A stretch of DNA of 64,000 bases from Triticum aestivum. Lineage: Eukaryota; Streptophyta; Magnoliopsida; Poales; Poaceae. Positions 54,907-64,000 of this stretch are shown piece after piece. A program made the position numbers and the translations under genes. Location: positions 473,591,037 to 473,655,036 of the forward strand of contig NC_057800.1 in assembly GCF_018294505.1 (NCBI RefSeq). The letters run 5' to 3'. Under the pieces are notes generated by a model, which saw nothing but the letters and a program-made list of their open reading frames with translations, searched no databases and was not told the DNA's origin. How positions within the stretch are numbered: position 1 is the first letter of the stretch; each line of letters opens with the position of its first letter.

Positions 54907-56383
54907 TTCACCACATGATATGTGTTTTGCTTGGAGCGTCAAGTTATTTTGTTTTGTTTTGCTTGATGTTTGAATAAAATACCAAGATCTTAAATTCTTA
55001 AATGTTAGAGAGTCTTCACATAGTTGCATAATTATTCGACTACTCATTGATCTTCACTTATATCTTTTGGAGTAGTTTGTCATTTGCTCTAGTGCTTCAC
55101 TTATATCTTTTTAGAGCGCGATGGTAGTTTTATTTTGAAGAAATAGATGAACTCTCATGCTTCACTTATATTATTTTGAGAGTCTTTAGAACAGAATGGT
55201 AATTTTCTTTGGTTATGAATTTAGTCCTAATATGATGGTCATCCAAGATGGGTATAATAAAAACTTCCATATAAAGTGCATTGAATACTATGAGAAGTTT
55301 GATACTTGATAATTTTTTTGAGATATAGAGATGGTGATATTAGAGTTGTGCTAGTTGAGTAATTGTGAAGTTGAGAAATACTTGTGTTGAGGTTTGCAAG
55401 TCCCGTAGCATGCACGTATGGTAACCATTGTGTGACAAATTTTAAGCATGAGGTGTTTCTTTGATTGTCTAACTTATGAGTGGAGGTCGGGGACGAGCGA
55501 TGGTCTTTTCCTACCAATCCATCTGCCTAGGAGCATGCGCATAGTGCTTGGTTTTTGATGACTTGTAGATTTTTGCAATAAGTATGTGAGTTCTTTATGA
55601 CTAATGTTGAGCCCATGGATTATACGCACTCTCACCCTTCCATCATTGCTAGCCTCTTCCGTACCGTGCATTGCCCTTTCTCACCTCGTGAGTTGGTGCA
55701 AACTTCGCCGGTGCATCCAAACCCCGTGATATGATACGCTCTATCACACATAAGCCTCCTTATATCTTCCTGAAAACAGCCACCATACCTACCTATTATG
55801 GCATTTCCATAGCCATTCCGAGATATATTGCCATGCAACTTTCCACCATTCCATTCATCAGGACACGTTCATCATTGTCATATTGCCTTGCATGATCATG
55901 TATTTGACATCGTATCTGTGGCAAAGCCACCATTCATAAATTTTCATACATGTCACTCTTGATTCATTACCCACCCCGGTACACCGCCGGAGGCATTCAT
56001 ATAGAGTCATACTTTGTTCTAGTATCGAGTTGTAATCATTGAGTTGTAAATAAATAGAAGTGTGATGATCATCATTCATAGAGCATTGTCCCAAAAAAAG
56101 AGAGAAAGGCCAAAAGAAAAAAAGGAATGCCCAAAAAAGGGGCAATGCTACTATCCTTTTTTAACACACTTGTGCTTCAAAGTAGCACCATGATCTCCAT
56201 GATAGAGAGTCTCTTGTTTTGTCACTTTCATATACTAGTGGGAATTTTTCATTATAGAACTTGGCTTGTATATTCCAACAATGGGCTTCCTCAAATGCCC
56301 TAGGTCTTTGTGAGCAAGCAAGTTGGATGCACACCCACTTAGTTTCCTTTTGTTGAGCTTTCATGCATTTATATCTCTAGTGC
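54907..56383 (+). other. Element G non-coding 3' region, second part
   Basis: It resumes TTCACCACATGATATG after the foldback TSD. There are no ORFs beyond about 95 codons and none with recognisable features. Purine-rich AAAAAAGAGAG runs lie at 56092-56145. Such long untranslated 3' regions are usual in pol-less Athila-type elements. Confidence 0.6.
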
Positions 56384-56575
56384 ATCCATATTGCACTTGT
56401 ATCACCATCTCTTCGTCGAACTAATGCACCTATACAATTTACCATTGTATTGGGTGTGTTGGGGACACAAGAGACTCTTTGTTATTTGGTTGCAGGGTTG
56501 TTTGAGAGAGACCATCTTCATCTTATGCCTCCCACGGATTGATAAACCTTAGGTCATCCACTTAAGGGAAATTTG
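56384..56575 (+). repeat. Partial 3' LTR of element G
   Basis: 192 bp match 51024-51215 of the 5' LTR, with a handful of differences. The first 1372 bp of the LTR and the polypurine tract are absent on the left, and element H begins on the right. The match begins at ATCCATATTGCAC directly after non-coding G sequence, so an internal deletion joined the two. Confidence 0.85.
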
Positions 56576-59500
56576 TGTCACATCCCTAGCTTCTGGCATT
56601 GCTCTAGGCTAGCTTCATGTGTGCATCATGTCTATATTTTTTGAAACTTGAATTGAGGAATATTGGAAGCCTCAAAACCCTAAATAAAAGAGGGGCAAAA
56701 ACCCCTAAAATCTCATTCATTGTTCCAAAATGCTCCTCTTAGATGTTTAATATTTTTGGTAAGGGTTTTGATCTAAACCAAAAATAATGAACATTTTAAA
56801 AGGATTTATTTTTGGGACTTTGAATTTAAATTATTAGCTATTTGAATTTGAATTATATTCATATAATTAGAATATAATTTCAAATACCCCTGAAATATTT
56901 TATGAGCTTTGGAAAAGTCCATCTAGCAATATAAAAATATTCAGAGGAGCTTTGGCATTGTTTGAATTATTATTTTTAATTCAAACAGTGGCAAAAGAAT
57001 TAATTAAAAGAAAAAACAGAACAGAAATAAAAAAAAGAGAGAAGAAGTACCTGGCCTCACCGTGCAGCCCAGCCGGCCCAGCTCCCCCCCACCAGCGCGG
57101 CCCAGCCCACCTTCCCCCCCCTTGTCCTCTTCTTCCTCTGCCAGAAGGCAGAGGCGAGGCGTGGCGCGCGCCCGAGCGCCCCGGCCACCTCCTGCTTCGC
57201 GCTGGAGGCCGCCCTTCGTCCTAATTCGCGCCACGACGACGCCCCGTGTCCCCTCTCTCCTTTCCCTCACTCGCTGCATCCCCTCTCCCTCTTCTGTCTC
57301 TCTCCCTCGCTCATCCCCGGATGCACCGAGACCGCCGACGAGTACCACCGGAGCCACCAGCATCCCCACGCCCAGCCAGTTAGGCCACGAGCTCCGCCTT
57401 GGATCCGGGAAGCTCTACCACGACGCACGCGACGCCGGGTGCCCTGAAGCCACGCCATCACCGCCATCTTCATCGCCACGGCCGGCGATCGCCGCCGTTC
57501 GATTCGCAGCACCGAAGACGTCCCCGAGCTCGCCGAGGCCACCACTGCACCCGCTGTGAGCTCCTGTGTTGATTTCCCCTCTTCCCGTGCCCCACCTCCC
57601 TCTCTAGCTAGCCCCACCACTTGCCCGAGAATCTCTCGCCGCCGGCCATGGCGTGGCCGTGGCCACAGTCACCCCAGCTCGTATCCGAGGCCACGGTCGT
57701 GCTCATCGTGATCTCGGGAGTCCGTAGCACGCCCCAGCCCCTCCTGCCGTGCTCCCTAACCCCGACCCCAGGATTGCCCGAGCTGCTGCCGCCGCCAAAC
57801 CTCGTCGCCGACCACTTTTCCGGCCACCCCAGCACCTGTCACCGCCACCACTAGACGCGCGCCACTGCGCGCGTTCGAATGCAACAAACCGCGGCCGAAA
57901 CGATGCCATGTGGCTCGTTTCCGAGCCCTCCGCCGCGTCTGGACTCGCCGGCGGCTAAACGCCGGCGACCGCTGACCCGATGACCGGCGTGGGTTGACCC
58001 ACTGCCGGGTTTGACCCCCCCCTCTCTCTCACTGACCTGCGGGCCCCGCCCGGCTAATTAGGCTAGGATTAGTGTTAACTAAATATTAGTTAGTTTAATA
58101 GACACTGACATGTGGGCCCTAGTGTCTTAATCCTTAATTAAACTAAAATAAACCCCCCCCCTGACGCTGACCAGTGGGCCCGACCCCCCCCCTAACCTTT
58201 TAATTAAACTAAATAAACCCCTGTTAACCCCCTGTCACTGACGTGTGGGTCCCACACGTCAGGTTTGACTCTGGGCGGCCCTGTTGACCTGCTGACGTCA
58301 TGATGATGTCAGGCTGACGCAATAAACCATTTTCTGGATTTATTATAATTCAGGAAATTCCAGAAAATTGTAAAAACTTCTAAAATTCATAGAAAATTAA
58401 CCGTAACTCCAAATTAAATAATTTATATATGAAAAATTATCAGAAAAATTCAAAGAATCCATCTGTACCATTTTCATGCATGTTAGAACAACTTATAGCT
58501 GCTGTTTAGCACAAATCAAATAAAGGGCATTTAAATAATCACATATGGAGTTTGAATTTGAATCTTGTATTCAAACCAACTTCATTTAATCTGTTGCTAG
58601 TTGCATTGGCTCAAAACACATTCATTTTGCCATGTCATGATCATGCATCATATTGTGCATTGCATTGATTGTGTTCCTTTCTGTGTTGCCGGTATTTGTC
58701 CCCTCTCGATAGACGTGATACCGATGATGTGATCGTTGACACTGATGAAGACCCAATGTTATCTTCAGAAGTGCCAGGCAAGCAAAACCCCCTTGTTCCA
58801 TTCCGATACAATCCTACTCTCTCGCTCCTGCTCTCTTTTACTGCATTAGGACAACAACGATCATATTGTTACTTGCTGCGGTAGCTGAACCCCTTTATCC
58901 TCTGCATGACCTGTCATTCCACAGTAATAGATGAAACCCACTAGCATGAGTAGGAGTTGTTTGAGCCCTGATGTGCCTACTCATTCATGCTTGTTTGTCA
59001 TGCCTGCTACTGCTTAGAGTTGAGTCAGGTCTGATTCATCGGGGATGAATCAGAGGTGTGTGAACATGTCCTACTGTGTGTGAGCTAAGTGTGTGAACAC
59101 GATTTGGTAAAGGTAGCGGTGAGAGGCCATGTAGGAGTACATGGTGGGTTGTCTCATTGCAGCCGTCCTCAGGAACTGAGTTCTGTGTTTGTGATCCATG
59201 ATTCAGCTACTACCACGCATTGGGCCCGAAACCAATGGACCCTCTCGGCTTCTTAATCACCCTTGTCCTCTGTCCAGGAGTTGCAAGTAGTTTCTGGTGT
59301 TTGTAGTATGCTGGAGGCCGTGCGCAGCGCTGACCGTAGGGGTGGGCTGTGATGCGGTAGGCACGTGGCACGGTGTACCGGGCGCCCGTTTGGTGTCTCG
59401 GGAACCCTGTTCACATCGTTTGGGGCTGTGAGCGAAACTCCGGCCGGATCTCCTCATGGATGGAACCCGAATAGGCGATAAACCTGGACTAGAGACTTAG

Positions 59501-60835
59501 GTGATTAGGTAGGTCGTGGCCGACACCCACGTTGGGCTTCCGCTTGAAGGTTGCCGAGTACATGTCGTGTAAACGACGGTAAGTGGTGAGAGCGTGTGTG
59601 AAGAAGTACACCCCTGCAGGGTTAATATGATCTATTCGAATAGCCGTGTCCGCGGAAAAGGACTTCTGGGTTGCTTATATCAGTTCATAGACAAGTGAAA
59701 GTGGATACTCTAAAATACGCAAGATAAGCGTGAGTGCTATGGATGGCGTTCTCGTAGGGAGACGGGAGCGATTCCATAGTGGTGTATTGATATGGTGAAT
59801 ATGTGGACTCGTGTGCGCCACCTCAAAAGAGTTACTTGCAGTCGTAGTTAGGATAGCCACCGAGTCAAAGCTGGCTTGCTGCAGTTAAACCCCACCATCC
59901 CTTTGTTGATAATGATGCATATGTAGTTAGTTCTGATGTAAGTCTTGCTGGGTACATTTGTACTCACGTTTGCATATTTTATGTTTTGCAGAGAGACTTC
60001 AGTCTCATTAGTAGTTCCGCTTGGACTTCGACGTTTAGCTTGATACCTCAGCTACGATCTTGTGCCCTCGGCAGGATCTGATAGATAGTCAGGCTTCTCA
60101 GCCTTTTTCATTTATAGATGTCTGTACTCAGACATGATAGCCTCCGCTTGTGCTTTGACTTGTATGCTCTGATTGTTGGGTCGTGAGACCCATGTTTGTA
60201 ATGTCTCGCTCCTCGGAGCCTATTGAATAAATTACTTGAGTCGTAGAGTCATTTTGTGATGCCATGTTGTATTGCACATATCGAGCATATTGTGTGTATG
60301 TTATTGAAATGCTTGGTATGTGTGGGATCTGACCATCTAGTTGTTTATCTTTAGTAGCCTCTCTTACCGGGAAATGTCTCCTAGTGTTTCCACTGAGCCA
60401 TGGTAGCTTGCTACTGCTCCGGAACACTTAGGCTGGCCGGCATGTGTCCTTCTTCGTTCCTGTGTCTGTCCCTTCGGGGAAATGTCACGCTTTGAGTACC
60501 GGAGTCCTGTTAGCCCGCTACAGCCCGGTTTACCGGAGTCCTGCTAGCCCAGTGCTACAGCCCGGACCCACTTGCTGATGACCGACACGTTCGAAGCTGG
60601 GTCATGGATGCCTGTCCCTGTAAGTCTGTGCCACTTTGGGTTTACGACTAGTCATGTCAGCCCGGGCTCTTTATCATATGGATGCTAGCGACACTATCAT
60701 ATACGTGAGCCAAAAGGCGCAAACGGTCCCGGGCAAAGGTAAGGCGACACCCGTGGGAACACCGTGCGTGAGGCCGCAAAGTGATATGAAGTGTTACCGG
60801 CTAGATCGATGTGACATCGAGTCGGGGTCCTGACA
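56576..60835 (+). repeat. 5' LTR of element H (4260 bp)
   Basis: TG...CA ends, followed by the primer site. The interior changes sharply: AT-rich (56650-57040), a GC-rich block (57055-57960) with several overlapping long ORFs of Pro/Ser/Arg-rich composition, AT-rich again (58320-58620), then mixed. Two near copies of TACCGGAGTCCTG followed by CTACAGCCCGG lie at about 60499-60576. Only one LTR is visible, so its length cannot be checked against a partner. Confidence 0.75.
57055..57960 (+). other. GC-rich island inside the LTR of H
   Basis: About 900 bases of high GC with many CpG, in contrast to AT-rich flanks. Open frames exist on both strands (for example 57062-57559 plus, 57267-57620 minus), but their products are low-complexity Pro/Ser/Arg or Gly/Arg/Glu sequence mirroring each other. 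I read it as LTR regulatory or leader sequence and not as a gene. Confidence 0.5.
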
Positions 60836-60839
60836 GCGT

Positions 60840-60851
60840 TGGTATCAGAGC
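60840..60851 (+). other. Primer-binding site of element H
   Basis: TGGTATCAGAGC, four bases after the LTR end, is complementary to the 3' end of initiator methionine tRNA, the standard primer of chromoviruses. Confidence 0.9.
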
Positions 60852-62421
60852 TTGACTGCCTGTAGGATTACCAAGCCAAACTGGTCGAAGTTGAGTCTAG
60901 AAATTCTTTAGTTATATAAGGGAATTGATTGTGGGATGGAACGTAAGGCTCTTTTACTCCTTATACCTCATGCCCTTCTGATCTGAGTCATCTTATCTTT
61001 CTACGGGGATTAAGAACTAGGCTATCTCTTCTTTCTATTAGGATCACGTGTTACTAATCCGTAGACTTATAAGATTGTTGGATTTAAGCCTCAGTTCAGT
61101 TCCTATTACTTCCGTATGTTAATTGTTGATCTCGGAACCTTGATATTGTGCTTCTGAGCGGTTATGCCACCATTTTTGTGAATGTCTCAAATCTTTTCTG
61201 AGCATTTACAGCCGTTATGCTGTCCGAGTCATCCCAGGTTTCTAAAGAGTCTGATGCATTTGCAAATCCTTTCTTCCCGTTTCAATGTTCCCATGGGCCA
61301 GATTAACCACACTAATCAGTGAGTTGAGGTACTCCGTTACCTTGACATATATGTTGGAGATATTATTATGACCCTAGGTGTCTTAGGGGATCATCTAGTA
61401 ATTTAGCCATGATTTGTGTTCCCAGTGTGATGATTCTGGCCATCATTCTCGAAAGCATCCCGTGATGCCATTTAGTAGTAGGTATTCTATTCCTGGGTTC
61501 TGAACCCGAGATTCACTCTACTTACTTCATGTTGATAGGGTTTGCTAGTTCCTTTAAGATATTAGTAACCTTTGCGATAGTCCTTGAAGTCCGTGGTATC
61601 CTCTTCTTCCAAATACCATGAACTACTTATGGCAGATGTTTATTGGATCAAAAAAATCACAACTAGAGTACTCTTGAGGAGCTCTCCATTTATAAATCGT
61701 GACTCTGCCAGTTCTACCTTTCTGCATGGGTTATCCGGAAGAAATATGTTGAACTTGGTTCGACATACTAATCTATGCATCCACAACTCAGAAAGTTATA
61801 TGTTCCTTTGAGTTGTTCTCTTTAGTTGCATTCTGACCCTCGTCTATCAATTGATAGTCAAGAGTATGCGTGCGTTCGTTCATCGATGCCTATGACTCTT
61901 GTGGCCTGTCAAGCCATTCTATTCCGGAATGACTAGGAGAAACAAACTCCAGTACCTCTTCCATATCTAGGATTGGGTCAAAGTAGTTGTACTCCGCAGA
62001 TCAAATGCCAATCCAGCTTTTGGTTCTGCTCTACCTTGGAGTATTACATATTTTATATCGAGATTGTTATAGGAATTGCACACCATCCCATGAACTCTTG
62101 GTACAGTGACACTTCGTGCCATCACTGTTCATTCCTCGGTCTTCGTGTTGATGCAACCGGAATACCGACAAATGAATTGTGATGTGTGAAATCAATACGC
62201 CTAGCAACCTCTGTTGCTGGGTAGTTAAAGGACAATAATTTCATTCTTAGTATGTTGGTTTTCGAATCATCATTCTAAGACTTGATCGTGCTACCTAGTC
62301 CTTATTCTCCGGTGCACTCCTCGATCGATGAGTTAGGATTATTTCAAGTCCTTACTCTATTTGATCATATCGTCTTGCCCTGAAAAGCAAGATTGTTCTC
62401 GAGCTTAGTAACATACCGGTG
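60852..62421 (+). pseudogene. Degenerate gag and protease region of element H
   Basis: No long frame survives. A zinc-knuckle remnant reads CSQCDDSGHHSRKH at 61417-61458, with the last Cys replaced by His. This puts the end of gag about 580 bp after the primer site and protease between it and RT, both too decayed to follow. The short gag interval implies deletion. Confidence 0.5.
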
Positions 62422-62960
62422 GTTCGTGACTTTCCAAATATCTTCTTGGAGGTGTTACCGGGTTGTCACCTGACCGCTATGTTGAGTTCGTGATCAAGTT
62501 GGTTTCTTGTGAACCACCTTCTCTCCAAGAATCGGTGTTAGATATCCCTGAGCTAGTTGGTTAAGCTAGACAACAACTTGGAGAGTTGGAAGATAAAAGC
62601 TTGTCTGACTTAGTTCGTTCCAAAGGGATATTCTTGTGTAGTGTGTGTTGAAGAAAGATGATATCTTCATCGATTGGTCCCTGTGATCAGTTGCTGGACC
62701 TATTGTCTTATCAATCCTTTGATTTGAGTGTGGGCTATCGTCAAATCAAATCAGAACCAACGATATTCGTAATGTTGTCTTACTCGTGGTTGATTCCTCG
62801 AGCATACACCGTTATATCTTTGGTCTGACCAATGCTATCACCGTGTTCACTTAACTATGGAATTCCTTTTAAAAGGAAACCTAGATGAATTGTTGTTGAG
62901 CCCATTGACAACATCCTTATCTCCTCCATAATTTTGTTGAACATTAAGCTAGTGTTGGAA
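62422..62960 (+). pseudogene. Degenerate reverse transcriptase of element H
   Basis: Chromovirus RT is readable in pieces across three frames: VVRDFPNIFLEVLPGCH (about 62420-62470), then DRYVEFVIKLV, then LVG (stop) ARQQLGELEDKSL, then LSVGYRQIK in place of the usual LRSGYHQIK, then FGLTNAITVFT (about 62818-62850) and PIDNILISS (about 62902) in place of the catalytic FIDDILIYS box. One catalytic Asp is replaced by Asn and the frame is broken many times, so it is clearly dead. Confidence 0.65.
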
Positions 62961-64000
62961 ATTTTTGAAAGCATTTGTTCATGCTAGCTCATGAAGCATA
63001 TGTTTGGATGAAGGTAGTGACTTCCTTTAATTCATGTGCATCTGATGCAAGTTGCCGCCGTGGATTCGAGAAAGTCAATGTTGTTTTCTTGGAATCATTC
63101 CAAATCAGTCATGCACACGTGCGAAGAATTCTGTGGTTTGAAGACTTGCAACCTTCAATCTATATGTGTCCCTAGCACACCAAGCCACTGATTGAATTGT
63201 TCAAGGAGAAGAAGTTCCTTCTTAAGAGTATACCTTATGCAAGGACTTCGATATCCTCGATGATGGTTCCCCTCCTGAATTCGGTAGTGTTTTATTATAA
63301 GACTACTTTGTGGTCATGCTTGTCTTGGACAACATGTTCACATGTTTGTAGCAGAACCAGCTCATGTTTTGGAGCTTGCTATCGTAGTTCATCTCCCGAG
63401 AATCCCGCAACGTCATCTCGTCGATTTGTGTTGCAAACTTTCATTTTCTTCCTAGACTCGATGAGTCTGGAATATCCTGACACCAACCAGATCTGAATCT
63501 CAGGCAGATATGATGGTTTGGAACATTTCCCAAGAACTATAATATTTGTCCCTCGATAACCGGTAAAGTGGATGTCGTGGCCAGCACCACCCAGCCGAAG
63601 GACCTATTATTGTGGTATCTTGATTGAAGCAGTTGGCCACCTTCCCATAAGGACTTCGTAGGATTTACTTCCTAGTTGTGCCTTATGATTATTGTGTTCC
63701 CGATGTCCGACCTTTTACTTGATGTTCTAGTTATCAAACCATATCTATGAATGGGATACACTAGCACGTCAAGGAGAACATTAGAAGCGGAGTGCTAAAT
63801 GTCTCTCGGTCGATCATCCAGATTTTGTTTCCTTGACCTCGCTAAGGTGAAATCTGAGAAAGTGTTATCTTCCTTTGCATCTGCATCCTCCATCACCATT
63901 CATCATGGTAGTAAGTTGTGCTACCGGACCCATGACACGGATGTTGGTAAAACCTTGATGAATGTGGAAATGCTCAAGTTCTTGAGAGCACGCACAAGCG
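62961..64000 (+). other. Element H internal sequence, unreadable pol remainder
   Basis: RNase H and integrase would be expected here by order. I find no motif I would defend on either strand; ORFs such as 63197-63496 have no recognisable features. Confidence 0.4.

Larger units (their letters stand above)
49652..56575 (+). mobile_element. Element G: pol-less LTR retrotransposon, plus strand, with partial 3' LTR
   Basis: It has a 5' LTR (49652-51288), primer-binding site, zinc-knuckle gene (51411-53258), long non-coding 3' region holding a foldback element, and 192 bp of the 3' LTR (56384-56575) cut by element H. The left flank is TGCCG (49647-49651) in F. No RT, RNase H or integrase is present, so it would need another element's enzymes. 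E is a second copy in opposite orientation. Confidence 0.85.
56576..64000 (+). mobile_element. Element H: Gypsy retrotransposon (chromovirus-like) with a 4.26-kb LTR, 5' part
   Basis: It has an LTR of 56576-60835, a tRNA-iMet-type primer-binding site and a degraded gag-pol in the right order, running past the window end. The LTR starts TGTCACATCCCTAG and ends GGGTCCTGACA. The primer site and the RT wording (VVRDFPNIFLEVLPGCH) fit the Tekay/Del type of chromovirus. The family name is not recognised. Confidence 0.75.

Noticed and set aside
57062..57559. 165-codon plus-strand ORF, Pro/Ser/Arg-rich, in a GC-rich block
   Set aside because: Low-complexity product with overlapping long frames on the other strand (57004-57369 and 57267-57620 minus); it lies inside the LTR of H and has no recognisable domain.

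Overview
The window looks like intergenic DNA from a large grass genome of the tribe Triticeae (wheat, Aegilops or a close relative). The evidence is an Angela/BARE/WIS-type Copia element, a Fatima-like Gypsy element, several Athila-type Gypsy elements with the shared TGGCGCCGTTG primer-binding site, and a small CACTA element, all nested inside one another. I see no host protein-coding gene, tRNA, rRNA or CRISPR array. Almost every base can be assigned to a transposable element. Family names come from recognition, without a database search. Boundaries come from terminal repeats, primer-binding sites and target-site duplications (TSDs) read in the sequence.

Left nest (1-41235). A SIRE-type Copia fragment (1-2572) is cut inside its reverse transcriptase by a minus-strand Athila-type Gypsy, element A (3' LTR 2573-4081, body 4082-5085 and 12670-14887). 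A is interrupted by a complete minus-strand Gypsy, element B (5086-12664, TSD GGGGC), and then cut inside its integrase by a plus-strand Athila-type element C (14888-39496). The 5' LTR of C holds a complete Angela element (15606-34502, TSD AGTTC). The 5' LTR of Angela holds a small CACTA element (15931-17094, TSD TAT) and a complete Fatima-like Gypsy (17933-26955, TSD GCCCC). Removing both insertions leaves a 5' LTR of 1726 bp, the same length as the intact 3' LTR. C ends where the LTR of another Athila-type element D (39497-41235) starts.

Right nest (41236-64000). Two members of one pol-less LTR family face away from each other: E (minus, 41236-44895) and G (plus, 49652-56575). They sit at either end of a fragment F (44896-49651) of a Gypsy related to B. 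G carries an 858-bp near-perfect foldback element (54042-54899). Its broken 3' LTR is cut by element H, which has a 4.26-kb LTR (56576-60835), a tRNA-iMet-type primer site and a strongly decayed chromovirus-like gag-pol that runs off the window.

The coding content is retroelement Gag, protease, RT, RNase H and integrase, nearly all broken by stops and frameshifts. Two things stand out. The Fatima-like element carries an antisense gene that can be read as six exons with five phase-consistent GT-AG introns and its own TATA-like box. B and F both carry, antisense to gag-pol, an open reading frame whose product resembles a plant B3 DNA-binding domain, again with a TATA-like box upstream. E and G encode an unfamiliar zinc-knuckle protein where a gag would normally lie.
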